NCBI GenBank assembly: GCA_023436225.1
Contig: JAEZKA010000027.1
Location: 18,677-82,676 of the forward strand
From: Bacillota bacterium
GTDB lineage: Bacteria > Bacillota > Clostridia > Lachnospirales > Lachnospiraceae
DNA length: 64,000 nucleotides
Direction of reading: 5' to 3'
The notes beneath the pieces are model-generated. The model was not told the DNA's origin, did not search any database, and saw only the letters and a list, made by a program, of their open reading frames with translations. This document shows, piece after piece, positions 9,479-20,382 of the stretch (position 1 is the stretch's first letter; the number at the start of each line of letters is the position of its first letter). The translations under genes were made by a program, and so were the position numbers.

Positions 9479-11448
9479 TATGAATTTCCTCCTTCTATTT
9501 GCAAATCATGATTTTTTTGATTATTATCACGTTTCTTATAAAATTCTTGCTTCTGAGCATAATATCCAAAGACGAAGTCTTCATTCAATGCCTTATTCAT
9601 TTCTTGTTCAAAGCTTGCTTTCTCTCTAAGTTGATTCATAATCTCTGTCGTTATCTTGTCATAATTAATCATCGCCCCATAGTTGTTCTTCTTTAGTCGT
9701 TCTTTGTATGGTCTGAGCTTATTCTCTAATATCTGTAGCGTTCTAGCCGGCATTTTAGTATAGGTGGTCCAAAGACGTTCTGCATTTGTTGTCCTCTTGT
9801 CATCATTTTTACCTGAGCTGCTTCCTTGTGCATCCAGCTCCAATTTTTCATAGACTGCCAACAATCTTCCATATAAATAACTTCGATTCTGGTTGTTTTG
9901 TTCCAAGACTTCATTCACCTCTTTTTTATTTTGATAATCTATTTGATACTTTTTGAAAATAGAGCATCCTATTTCTATTGCAGAATTCCAACATTTGCTA
10001 TACGAACTTCTCTTGCGCAAGTTCTCCAACATTCTGTTCTTAAGATCAATTGGTATTTTTTTTTGCTCTAGGATGCAGGGTAAGAGGCGCTCAATTGTCT
10101 TCGCCCTCAGCTTATCCGACTTACATTCAAGAAATCCCCTATCATTCTCCAGTCCGAATATGGTATCCACATAGCAAAAGAGAGAAGGTGTCTGATCGTT
10201 TACTTGTTTTGTTCTTCCATTAAAAATTGGCCACCGAGTTGCATAGTACCAATTCTCAACACGATCAAACAATTCTGATTTAGGAAGTTCCCTGAAATAC
10301 TTGACAGATATCCTACCCGTCGATATTTTATCTAGAAGCATGAGATAAAAACTTCCTTCGAGCTTCTCCTTTCTGTCTTTTCCAGCAATATAGTCATTAA
10401 TTGCAGAAGATACTCCTCCTCCCAGAGTCCTAATGGATGAGTTAATCTCTTCGTCATCCTCCTCCATATCATCATAGGGTGATATCACATTTGTCAGTTC
10501 AACATGTTCTTCATTACCTATGTCATCGGAAAACCAATTAATCAGGACACAGCTATTACCAAGCTGCCTTCTATTCTGATTATTCTCCAATAAGTATTTC
10601 ATCATAAGATGGATTTTTTGAGAAACTTCATATCCAATATGCACAATCTCTTCCCCATCATCAAATCTTCCGTAGTAGGTTTCATTATGATTACTGATGG
10701 AAATCAGCTTTGCATTCCCCATTAGTCCACGATGTCTTGAAACACAGTAGGTCTCTTCTTGAGATATATCACATTTGGTCTGACGCTGATCTGTGTTCTT
10801 ATATCTAACATAATCGATATAATTTTGATGTATTTCTTTATTAGCAGTAACTGATAGGTTGGATACTGCTGATGACATCATTTCAATTTGAAATGTAGCA
10901 AATGTTTTTTCCAAGCTAAGTATCTTTTCTGACTTCTCTCCCGTAGATATCACAATTGAATAATCTTCATTTATACGATAATCACTGCCTAAAAACAGAG
11001 AAGAGAGGCAATCACTAAGCAACGTACCTCTTTGTATGTAGTCAGAAACAATATGTAACAGCTGATTATTATGGCCCTGCTCTGAGAAAGCCACCCAATC
11101 CTTCAGGATATCTACATATGCCCTATGCTTATCAAAATCATATTCAGACGAAAGGTAGGACAATTCATCACTCAAAGGATGCGGCGCAATAACCTTTCCC
11201 GCTCGTATAATTGAATACTCTGTAATGGGGAATATGGCTATCTGATCCTTTGGAAGCCATTCCGCCTTAATAAATTCTCCATGCTCTGACAATGTTATTT
11301 CAATCATATCATTCGAACCTGATGATTTTTTACTGGAATGATATACAGGCAACAATATGGTCTGCTGATAAAGCTGGTCTGTTCTATCTACCATGTTCTT
11401 TTCATATGCACTATTATAAGTTCTATATAATGCGCTAAGCACACTCAT
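9478..11448 (-). CDS. cas8c: Type I-C Cascade large subunit Cas8c (Csd1)
   Basis: A 656-aa large subunit that recognises the PAM and recruits Cas3. It begins MSVLSALYRTYNSAYE and contains the conserved stretches CVLINWFSDDIGNEE and ISTGRISVKYFRELPKSELF typical of Csd1. In I-C the 3' part of the gene usually also yields a small Cas11c subunit from internal initiation; I could not pin down that start. It lies 23 bases after cas5c. Confidence 0.95.
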   Translation of the reverse strand: MSVLSALYRTYNSAYEKNMVDRTDQLYQQTILLPVYHSSKKSSGSNDMIEITLSEHGEFIKAEWLPKDQIAIFPITEYSIIRAGKVIAPHPLSDELSYLSSEYDFDKHRAYVDILKDWVAFSEQGHNNQLLHIVSDYIQRGTLLSDCLSSLFLGSDYRINEDYSIVISTGEKSEKILSLEKTFATFQIEMMSSAVSNLSVTANKEIHQNYIDYVRYKNTDQRQTKCDISQEETYCVSRHRGLMGNAKLISISNHNETYYGRFDDGEEIVHIGYEVSQKIHLMMKYLLENNQNRRQLGNSCVLINWFSDDIGNEEHVELTNVISPYDDMEEDDEEINSSIRTLGGGVSSAINDYIAGKDRKEKLEGSFYLMLLDKISTGRISVKYFRELPKSELFDRVENWYYATRWPIFNGRTKQVNDQTPSLFCYVDTIFGLENDRGFLECKSDKLRAKTIERLLPCILEQKKIPIDLKNRMLENLRKRSSYSKCWNSAIEIGCSIFKKYQIDYQNKKEVNEVLEQNNQNRSYLYGRLLAVYEKLELDAQGSSSGKNDDKRTTNAERLWTTYTKMPARTLQILENKLRPYKERLKKNNYGAMINYDKITTEIMNQLREKASFEQEMNKALNEDFVFGYYAQKQEFYKKRDNNQKNHDLQIEGGNS

Positions 11449-11471
11449 GTCTTCGTCACCTCCTCATATGT

Positions 11472-12203
11472 TTATAGATCATATTCTTCATCAACAAATG
11501 TCATATTATCACTTGAAAATGATTTAAAATGATAGTCTCTTAGTATATGATGAACCTGGCATTCCTCCGGTCTTACAAAATCAATTTGACCGTTGTCCAT
11601 CTTGAAATCTGTAAAACCTGAGATCAATTGATGATCCTTGCTTTTCTGTATCACCTCATCAGGATAAGTGAACGAATGAAACATAATTCCCAAAGATATC
11701 TTTTGACCATCATAATAAGTTGCAGCAGTTTTAAACTGCTTTTCACTTATTCTTTCTACATAACCTACACATTCTCTGGTCCCCAGGAAAAGGTCTCTTC
11801 TTCCTCCTCTTGCTATTGACCTCAGTATAATCTGCTCATGCTTAATTTCATTCCGATCCTTCTCTAATTCCGGCCTGTTCTCATTCCATTCAAAATGAAA
11901 TTGTACCAGATATTCAACATCCCTCAGATAAGTATAGTAATTTAAGTCATTCTGTCCATTCTTTAATGGAGTTCTAATGCCTTTGGTCTCGGTCTGAATT
12001 TTTTTAACCACCTTTACAGAATCAATTAGATATATCAAAGTTGGCTTCCAATACAACTGTTCAGAAATACCCTTTAATGCTTGGTAGGTTGGCACTTGAT
12101 ATGTAAACTTCTCTCCACCTCCTTTCGTTACCGGATCCGTAAAGAGTGCGTAATCACCATACAGTCGATAATAAAAAGGTTTTGATCGAAACCGTTCTTC
12201 CAT
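11472..12203 (-). CDS. cas5c: Type I-C crRNA-processing Cas5c (Cas5d)
   Basis: A 243-aa RAMP endonuclease that replaces Cas6 in type I-C: it cleaves the repeat below the stem and keeps the 11-base 5' handle. It shows KFTYQVPTYQALKGI, with the conserved SEQLYWKPT, and a Lys-His pair in RNEIKHEQII before the glycine-rich RSIARGGRRD, matching the active-site region of characterised Cas5d. Its cleavage product is what the RNA at 14.92-15.02 kb appears to mimic. Confidence 0.95.
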   Translation of the reverse strand: MEERFRSKPFYYRLYGDYALFTDPVTKGGGEKFTYQVPTYQALKGISEQLYWKPTLIYLIDSVKVVKKIQTETKGIRTPLKNGQNDLNYYTYLRDVEYLVQFHFEWNENRPELEKDRNEIKHEQIILRSIARGGRRDLFLGTRECVGYVERISEKQFKTAATYYDGQKISLGIMFHSFTYPDEVIQKSKDHQLISGFTDFKMDNGQIDFVRPEECQVHHILRDYHFKSFSSDNMTFVDEEYDL

Positions 12204-12218
12204 TAAAATCCCCCTCTC

Positions 12219-14750
12219 TTATAGAATCAAATCTGCAAGTTCCGTTATTAAAATACCTTTTCTCTCATTATAATACTCTTTCAGTAAAATATATACAGAT
12301 ATTCCCTCATATTTCATTAAAAATGGCTTGTATTTCTCAGATAAATAAATATTAATACTATATCTTTGCAACATTTGTAACAACGACTTTAATTCGCTAT
12401 AATTATTTTTATCCATTGCTATCTCTAATTCACCTAATAATTCCTCATTTTGATAAGGTACGATTACTGTTGTGGTTCCTTCATCAATAAGATGAAAATT
12501 CTCAGCTGCTGTCCTGAATGCCTGGAACATCACAGGCTTTCCATCAATAGGGTGGGCCATAAAATATGATGATCTGTCTTGCATATTGCTACCAAGCTCC
12601 TCAATCATGTTGCTATGTCTTCTAATATCTGAGTAATCAAGTTTATCCAGATTTGAAACATAGTATTTTTCAAAATATGGTGTTTGTAATTTCTCAATAT
12701 CCATCTGATTATCTTCATCGCTTGCTTCCTCCTGAATGGATCGTATGGAATATTCCGATGCAACCACAGATGCTTTAATATCCGGGAGTGATGATAGATT
12801 TTCCTCCATGTAACGCATAATGTAAAGCTTTCCATGCGTCTTCTTTCCGTCAATCTGAAGCTTGCCCTCCCTATTGCATCTACCTGCGCATTGAACAAGG
12901 CTATCTAATCCTGCCAACGAGCGAAAGACAACATCAAAATCTAAGTCTACACCTGCTTCCACTAATTGAGTACTTATACATATCACTTTATGATGGGTAT
13001 TTGCCTTTCGATTTTGAAGCAATATCCTCTTTAATGCTGATATGATATTCAAACGGTGGGCTGCGCATAGATTTGTTGTCAAATAGTAAACTATTGAATC
13101 AGGAGCTTCTTCTTCTATATAATCAAAAAGTTTCTGCACCGCTTTCTTGGTATTTAAGACTACTAGGCAACTGTCAAAGACCTGTAATTGTTCTTGAATG
13201 TGGAAAAAAAGCTCTTCTGTAGATAATAATGTCCTGGCATCCTTACCCGTCAGATTATAGAACTTCACACGTTGAAAGCATTCTTTCTCCACCGTACCCA
13301 GATGAACGATCTGGGTACGCTCACCAATCTCATCTCCGTAATGGATGGGATAAGGAATCGCTTTACTATCCAAAACCGGTTGTGTTGCAGTACAATGTAC
13401 TATATTACAACGCATAATTTCCTTCATAAAATTCATCATGAGATTAAAATTAGATATCACCTTTAAAGGCAGGCTTTGAATCTCATCCAAGATTATGACA
13501 GAATTAATCAACTTGCAAAATCTTCGTATATTACTGGATTTCTCTTTATAAAGGGTGTTAAAGAATTGAACCATAGTGGTTAAAATGATCGGATTCTCCC
13601 AGCTATCTCTTAAGTATGTTACATGATCATAATCACCATCATTCTCCCTACCCTCAAAAATTTTATCTTCGTCATTAATAACATTGCTATGATGTTCCAA
13701 AACCACCTCCTCCATAGCAAGAATATCTCGTATATCAGCTGCATTTTGCTCAAGAACCGATAGAAATGCTGTTATGTAGAACACTCTATCTCGTTTATAT
13801 TCTTTTGCATTCGTAAGTGCATATCGTAGTCCTGTTTTGGTTTTACCGGCTCCTGTAGGTAAGTCTAATTGAAAATTTCCATTCCCGGTATTTACTGCTG
13901 CCTTCTTTGCAGAAGCTGCAATGTCATTTCTTAACTTATTAATATCGGAAGAATTTGGATGGTTTTCAAACATATGATACATCTCTTCCACTCGTTCATT
14001 AGCAGTTTCCCATATTTGTATTCGTTCCTCACTACTCCATATACGTTGCTTTGGATTATGAAATGCATTAGCAGAATCATAGATATCTGCTTCCTTCAGT
14101 ATGGATAAGCACAGTCGGGTAAAACACGAAATATAGTATTCCTTTGCTTCTTTTCTCTTTTCCTTACTCGTGATTTTTTCTGAAAGTCCTTTTAATTTTG
14201 AATAAATTAGTTCAAATTCATAATAGGCATCTTTTATCAATAACTTAATTGACTTATTCCCACTTTCTGTTAATTCTAGATCTACTTTCTGTACAAAAAA
14301 CATTACATCCTCCCTATAATGATATTTGCCTGTATCATCATAATTAAGTCTTTGGGAAGTTTTATATTCTGTGCTACCATATGTTATTAAATCATAAAGC
14401 CCATGATGAGCTAATATTATGTAAATTAATATTTCTTGAAAGTATTGGAATTTTAGCTTTCTTTTCTGTAAATCTTTCAAATCCGGGTCAGATGGAATTA
14501 AATCGAGCAGAATGCGTCCTCCTGCAGAAGAATGATTAATCTGTAGCTTCGAATTCCCTCTGATATACTCTTGGAAGCTTCGCTCTGCTTTTCCACAGTC
14601 ATGAAGATAACCCGCTACTTTCATAAATGCTTCTATTCCTACACCTTTGCCTATTTCTCCTGCTCTATTTCCTGTTGCATATAGATGCTCTTCTAAAGCC
14701 TGTTCATGTACATAACCATTACCATCTATTTCTCGATGTGCAATAAGCAT
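12219..14750 (-). CDS. cas3: CRISPR-associated nuclease-helicase Cas3 (HD-DExH)
   Basis: An 843-aa effector that unwinds and degrades target DNA once Cascade is bound. An N-terminal HD nuclease (HEQALEEHLYATG, then AGYLHDCGKAERSFQEYI, INHSSAGG) is followed by an SF2 helicase with Walker A DLPTGAGKTKTG, box II IILDEIQSLP and motif VI VQCAGRCNREG. First gene of the operon; AAGGAGG lies five bases before its ATG. Its promoter carries the match to the crRNA-like RNA described below. Confidence 0.97.
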   Translation of the reverse strand: MLIAHREIDGNGYVHEQALEEHLYATGNRAGEIGKGVGIEAFMKVAGYLHDCGKAERSFQEYIRGNSKLQINHSSAGGRILLDLIPSDPDLKDLQKRKLKFQYFQEILIYIILAHHGLYDLITYGSTEYKTSQRLNYDDTGKYHYREDVMFFVQKVDLELTESGNKSIKLLIKDAYYEFELIYSKLKGLSEKITSKEKRKEAKEYYISCFTRLCLSILKEADIYDSANAFHNPKQRIWSSEERIQIWETANERVEEMYHMFENHPNSSDINKLRNDIAASAKKAAVNTGNGNFQLDLPTGAGKTKTGLRYALTNAKEYKRDRVFYITAFLSVLEQNAADIRDILAMEEVVLEHHSNVINDEDKIFEGRENDGDYDHVTYLRDSWENPIILTTMVQFFNTLYKEKSSNIRRFCKLINSVIILDEIQSLPLKVISNFNLMMNFMKEIMRCNIVHCTATQPVLDSKAIPYPIHYGDEIGERTQIVHLGTVEKECFQRVKFYNLTGKDARTLLSTEELFFHIQEQLQVFDSCLVVLNTKKAVQKLFDYIEEEAPDSIVYYLTTNLCAAHRLNIISALKRILLQNRKANTHHKVICISTQLVEAGVDLDFDVVFRSLAGLDSLVQCAGRCNREGKLQIDGKKTHGKLYIMRYMEENLSSLPDIKASVVASEYSIRSIQEEASDEDNQMDIEKLQTPYFEKYYVSNLDKLDYSDIRRHSNMIEELGSNMQDRSSYFMAHPIDGKPVMFQAFRTAAENFHLIDEGTTTVIVPYQNEELLGELEIAMDKNNYSELKSLLQMLQRYSINIYLSEKYKPFLMKYEGISVYILLKEYYNERKGILITELADLIL

Positions 14751-14795
14751 GCTAACCTCCTTATAATCCCCTTCATATTACTATACTTTTATTTC

Positions 14796-14835
14796 CATAT
14801 AATCTTATGGTAATATTGCTTTCATATATTGTCAA
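14796..14835 (-). promoter_or_regulatory. cas operon promoter and predicted guide-RNA target
   Basis: On the minus strand a perfect TTGACA (-35, at 14835-14830) is followed after 17 bases by TACCAT (-10, 4 of 6, at 14812-14807), putting the start of transcription near 14803-14800, about 50 bases before cas3. On the plus strand, TTC at 14793-14795 (the usual I-C PAM) is followed by CATATAATCTT at 14796-14806. That 11-mer is identical to the bases after the crRNA-like handle at 14945-14956. A 34-base protospacer from 14796 would cover the transcription start, the -10 and the whole spacer up to the -35. Confidence 0.7.
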
Positions 14836-14904
14836 TATATTCTATTGTTTTCTAATTTTCCCTCTCTATTCCATAACGTTCTGCTATGAAACATCTTAAG
14901 TATG

Positions 14905-14913
14905 TGCTATAAT
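14905..14913 (+). promoter_or_regulatory. Extended -10 promoter of the crRNA-like RNA
   Basis: TGCTATAAT is a perfect extended -10 (TGnTATAAT) with no good -35 upstream. It would start transcription near 14918-14920, exactly where the degenerate repeat begins. Confidence 0.65.
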
Positions 14914-14919
14914 GCGAAT

Positions 14920-15023
14920 GTCATCCGGTTTGGGTAATCGTGATGTGGATTGAAAACATATAATCTTGTATGATGGAAAAAAAATATCCCGCAGAGCATT
15001 ATGCTTCAGCGGGATACTTTTTT
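14920..15023 (+). ncRNA. crRNA-like small RNA (CreR/CreA-like) upstream of cas3
   Basis: A roughly 104-base transcription unit with its own extended -10 promoter and terminator. 14920-14956 resembles a degenerate I-C repeat: it begins GTC, keeps a GGGT, and ends GTGGATTGAAAA, matching the array repeat over 11 consecutive bases (GTGGATTGAAA) including 10 of the 11 handle bases. The next bases, CATATAATCTT (14957-14967), equal the TTC-flanked site on the cas3 promoter. After that seed the match breaks down, so Cascade would bind without full pairing. Known relatives in other CRISPR types are Cas-regulating RNAs (CreR) and CreA antitoxins. Transcription and processing are inferred, not shown. 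Confidence 0.7.
14985..15023. terminator. Bidirectional terminator of the crRNA-like RNA
   Basis: TATCCCGC (14985-14992) pairs with GCGGGATA (15009-15016), with an inner AGCA/TGCT stem. Six T follow on the plus strand and eight A precede it, so it can end transcription in both directions. Confidence 0.85.
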
Positions 15024-15329
15024 ATATAAACTATACTATTAGATCCATTTCCTTTAATCGTTAATACAAGCGATTCAACCTCTTTGGTGTTCATTACCTT
15101 CCATTATCATTTTACTCTTTTTTACAGACTTCATGAGATATGAATTTTTCTGCTGAGTATTAACCAGCGCTCAGTATAGGTTTCAAGGCATTGGATTTAG
15201 TGAAGTTATATCTATTCTATCCGTGGAAGAATTGTAGATCTTTCTTCACCTGTCGTAGCCTATTATAGAGAACTTCTTAATTCTTTACGATGCTATATAT
15301 CAATCATTGCTCACTTATATCAGTATACT
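15024..15329. other. Intergenic stretch with no gene seen
   Basis: About 300 AT-rich bases downstream of enolase. I see no open frame with a ribosome site and no strong hairpin with a T-run. Confidence 0.5.
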
Positions 15330-16637
15330 TTAGAATACACGGAAGGCATCCTTACCAAGATATCTTGCTGAGCTGCCAAGCTCCTGCTCGATACGAAGTA
15401 ACTGATTATACTTCGCTACACGATCTGTTCTGGAGGGAGCACCGGTCTTAATCTGACCTGCATTGGTTGCTACTGCAATATCAGCCAGAGTCACATCCTC
15501 TGTCTCACCAGAGCGGTGGGACACTACTGCGGTCCATCGGTTATTCTTAGCCATCTCGATTGCATCCAGTGTCTCAGTCAGTGAGCCGATCTGATTAAAC
15601 TTAATTAATACGGAGTTGGAGATACCTTGAGTGATACCCTCTGTGATACGGTTTGTATTAGTAACGAACAAATCGTCTCCGACCAACTGAATTTTCTTGC
15701 CGAGACGTTCGGTTAACAGCTTCCAACCCTTCCAATCCTCTTCTGACAGACCATCCTCTAGGGATATCACCGGATATTTTGTACATATCTGATCCCAGAA
15801 ATCAACCATTTCTTCCACTGTCTTATATTCTCCGGATTTCCAGAAGAGATAATCTCCCTTTCTTCCTGCCTTTGCGGCTTCATCATACATCTCGGTAGCT
15901 GCTGCATCGATCGCGATGTAGAAGTCCTCGCCGGGACGATAGCCTGCCGCTTCAATCGCTTTCACAATATAATCAAGAGCCTGGGTATCACTGTTGAACT
16001 TTGGAGCAAACCCTCCTTCATCACCGACAGCAGTAACATATCCATCATTCTTCAGAAGCTTCTTCAGGGTATGGAATACGGTCGCACTATGCTCAAGTGC
16101 CTCTGAGAAACTCTTTGCACCAACTGGCATAATCATAAATTCTTGTATATTAAGGCTGGAGTCAGCATGCTTTCCACCATTGATGATATTCATCATTGGT
16201 ACCGGAAGAGTCTTCGCATTAACACCTCCAAGATAACGGTATAACGGTAAATGTAAGGAAGCTGCTGCAGCCTTTGCTACCGCAAGAGATACACCAAGAA
16301 TCGCGTTAGCACCAAGCTTGCCCTTATTTGGTGTACCATCCAGCTCTATCATCAAAGCATCAATATCTCCCTGTTCTAAGGCACACATGCCAAGGAGCTT
16401 CGGTCCAATGATTGTATTCACATTCTCTACTGCCTTCTTAACACCGGTTCCTAAGTATCTGCCTTTATCGCCATCTCTGAGCTCTACCGCTTCAAAAGCA
16501 CCGGTGGACGCTCCTGAGGGAACTGCTGCTCTGCCTACACTGCCATCTGCTAAGGTTACCTCTGCCTCCACGGTAGGGTTACCTCTTGAATCAAGAATCT
16601 CTCTTCCTATTACTTTTTCAATAACCAAATTTTTCAT
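15330..16637 (-). CDS. eno: Enolase (phosphopyruvate hydratase)
   Basis: A 435-aa glycolytic enzyme that converts 2-phosphoglycerate to phosphoenolpyruvate. Signature sites: SGASTGAFEAVELRDGD (mobile loop), AVGDEGGFAP (catalytic Glu), ISLEDGLSEEDW and LVGDDLFVTN (Mg ligands), LIKFNQIGSLTET (catalytic Lys) and VSHRSGETED. The ATG at 16637 is chosen over one nine codons upstream because it gives the family N-terminus MKNLVIEKVIGREI and has GGATGG before it. It stands alone with its own upstream region. Confidence 0.97.
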   Translation of the reverse strand: MKNLVIEKVIGREILDSRGNPTVEAEVTLADGSVGRAAVPSGASTGAFEAVELRDGDKGRYLGTGVKKAVENVNTIIGPKLLGMCALEQGDIDALMIELDGTPNKGKLGANAILGVSLAVAKAAAASLHLPLYRYLGGVNAKTLPVPMMNIINGGKHADSSLNIQEFMIMPVGAKSFSEALEHSATVFHTLKKLLKNDGYVTAVGDEGGFAPKFNSDTQALDYIVKAIEAAGYRPGEDFYIAIDAAATEMYDEAAKAGRKGDYLFWKSGEYKTVEEMVDFWDQICTKYPVISLEDGLSEEDWKGWKLLTERLGKKIQLVGDDLFVTNTNRITEGITQGISNSVLIKFNQIGSLTETLDAIEMAKNNRWTAVVSHRSGETEDVTLADIAVATNAGQIKTGAPSRTDRVAKYNQLLRIEQELGSSARYLGKDAFRVF

Positions 16638-17084
16638 TATATTTCCATCCTTTCCAGTATTCATTCTATGGTATTTTATTATATTATTTACTCTTACATG
16701 GATACTATTCCTGATACTAAAGTACTTTTTATACCTTTATGTAATTTGGTACTTTTATATACTTTAGCGCACTCACGCGCTCTGGTGTGTTATGTACTCT
16801 GGTACATTTATGTGCTTCTTGCATTTATTAATATGCTTTGCACTTTATATAAGTATAACAATCACCTATGGAATTGAAAGTGATTTGAATCACATAATTA
16901 GGTGTAATATGGTATCCATACCATATATTTTAGCTTGTCCTTCTCATCTACGCAAGTTCTAATTAGTACTTTTTGGTATGTTTTCGATTGTTATACCGTG
17001 CAAAAATTGATATACTATCTAAGAATGATTTTATTATCAAATTTAGATGAATGTGTACTGCCTCACGGCAGATTGGAGGTCAAA
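16638..17084. other. Divergent upstream region of eno and the M32 peptidase
   Basis: About 450 AT-rich bases between two divergent genes. On the plus strand TTGTTA (16988-16993) and TATACT (17011-17016) with 17-base spacing look like the promoter of the peptidase. Short open frames here lack ribosome sites. Confidence 0.55.
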
Positions 17085-18590
17085 ATGAGTAAAACATTTG
17101 AGAAATTACAGCCCTTACTGGAAAAATCCATGGCATTACAGACAGCCCGTAATCTGTTTGAATGGGATGATCAAACTGTAGCACCCTTTGAAGCTGCAGA
17201 TTATACCTCAAAGGTAATTGGTATCCTGTCTGATGAATATATGAAAAGCATGATTAATGATGATATAAAAAAGCTTCTGAAAAAACTCCATGAGGATAAG
17301 GAACAGGAGGATCTTACAGAGACGCAGAAAGCCATCGTGAAGGAACTGAGTAAGACCTATGAGCAGCTGGAAAGTATTCCTCCTGAAGAATATCGTGCCT
17401 TTAACGAATACACCTCAATTGCCAACCGCAAATGGTCAAAGGCAAAAAAAGATAATAAATATGAAGATTATGCACCTTACCTAATGAAGATCATCGAATA
17501 CAAGAAGAAATTTGCCGGTTATCGGGCCAAGGGTGATAAAACTCCTTACGAAGTCCTACTTAGTGATTATGACGAATGCTTCATGGTTGCGGAATTAGAC
17601 ACTTTCTTTGATAAAGTCAAAAGTGAGATCATTCCCCTGCTTAAGGAGGTTGCTAAGAAGGCGGAAACCGTTGACAAAAGCTATAATTTCTTATCCTATG
17701 ATGTGGAAAAGCAAAAGGAATTCTGCCGATTTTTAGCCGGATATATCGGCTTTGATTTCAATCGTGGTGTGATAGCTGAGAGTGCCCATCCATTTACCCT
17801 TCAGCTTCATAATCACGACGTACGAATCACTGACCGATACATCGAGAATAACCTTGAAAGTGCCATGTTCTCTATTATTCATGAGAGTGGTCACGCTCTC
17901 TATGAAATGAATATCGATGATGCTATCACTCAGACACCGGTCGGCGGCGGTGCCTCAATGGGTATGCATGAATCTCAGTCTCGTTTCTATGAGAACATCC
18001 TGGGAAGAAGCAAGGAATTCTGGGAACCAATTTATGATAAGCTGGTCAATACCTATCCTGATAATCTTAAGGATATCAGCCTAGAGCATTTCATCAAAGG
18101 GATTAATAAAGCTGCTCCCAACCTAATTCGAACCGAAGCCGATGAACTCTCCTACTGCATCCATATCATCATCCGTTACGAGATAGAGAAGATGTTATTC
18201 AACGAAAAGGTGGATATTCAGGAGCTCCCGAAGATCTGGAACCAAAAATATCAAGAATACATGGGCATCGAGCCTTCCACCGATGCAGAAGGAATCCTGC
18301 AGGATACTCATTGGTCCTGTGGTGATTTCGGTTATTTCCCCTCCTACGCAGTCGGTACTGCTGTTGCCTCCCAGATCTTTGCCTGCATGAAAGAGAAGAT
18401 GCCGGTGGATCAATATCTGAAGGAGGGTAATTTGACTCCAATCCGTGAATTTCTGAGGGATAACATCCACAAATATGGTGCGGTTAAGAACACAAATCAA
18501 CTGCTTAAGGATGTATGTGGAGAAGAATTTAATCCAGAGTATTATGTAACCTATCTAAAGGAAAAGTACAAAAATCTTTATAACCTATAA
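17085..18590 (+). CDS. M32 family metallocarboxypeptidase
   Basis: A 501-aa cytoplasmic zinc carboxypeptidase of the thermostable carboxypeptidase Taq family, which trims C-terminal residues from peptides. The zinc motif HESGH sits in FSIIHESGHALYEMN, followed by MGMHESQSRFYENILGRS and IRTEADELSYCIHIIIRYEI; GYFPSYAVGTAVASQ near the end is also typical. The start is the ATG at 17085, which follows GGAGGTCAAA; 50 extra in-frame codons upstream look unlike the family and overlap the promoter. Confidence 0.95.
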   Translation: MSKTFEKLQPLLEKSMALQTARNLFEWDDQTVAPFEAADYTSKVIGILSDEYMKSMINDDIKKLLKKLHEDKEQEDLTETQKAIVKELSKTYEQLESIPPEEYRAFNEYTSIANRKWSKAKKDNKYEDYAPYLMKIIEYKKKFAGYRAKGDKTPYEVLLSDYDECFMVAELDTFFDKVKSEIIPLLKEVAKKAETVDKSYNFLSYDVEKQKEFCRFLAGYIGFDFNRGVIAESAHPFTLQLHNHDVRITDRYIENNLESAMFSIIHESGHALYEMNIDDAITQTPVGGGASMGMHESQSRFYENILGRSKEFWEPIYDKLVNTYPDNLKDISLEHFIKGINKAAPNLIRTEADELSYCIHIIIRYEIEKMLFNEKVDIQELPKIWNQKYQEYMGIEPSTDAEGILQDTHWSCGDFGYFPSYAVGTAVASQIFACMKEKMPVDQYLKEGNLTPIREFLRDNIHKYGAVKNTNQLLKDVCGEEFNPEYYVTYLKEKYKNLYNL

Positions 18591-18868
18591 GCTCCAACAA
18601 GGACCCCCTGCCCTTAAGGTATCCGGTCCATGTTATGATTACAGGCTCATAAACTTAAAGCAGCACAAATGTATAATAATGCTTTATCGTATTTAAAGCC
18701 TAATTATTAATGCATTAATTTTAATTTTTTTGTATATTTATAAATTTCTATTGCATTCTTTGATAAAACGATGTAATATGATAGCAATAATAATGAAGAA
18801 CAATAATAATTTAGTGCATACATTTGTCATGAAAAACATGGCATGGACTGCCATAGTAGAGGTGAAAT

Positions 18869-20257
<1,389 letters not shown>

Positions 20258-20320
20258 TAAATCAATTCACCTGTCATGAGTAATTGAAAGTACGCTTTAC
20301 GAATATTTATTATCATATAA

Positions 20321-20373
20321 AAAAGACCTAAGACATTACTTCAGCTATCTGATGTATATTGCCTTAGGTCTTT
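20321..20373. terminator. Bidirectional terminator between argH and the DUF1648-like gene
   Basis: AAAAGACCTAAG (20321-20332) pairs with CTTAGGTCTTT (20363-20373), flanked by A-runs and T-runs, so it can serve both convergent genes. Confidence 0.8.
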
Positions 20374-20382
20374 CTTCTATTT

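Noticed and set aside
16935..17084. 50-codon N-terminal extension of the M32 peptidase
   Set aside because: It runs through a promoter-like sequence and GGAGG lies before the ATG at 17085.
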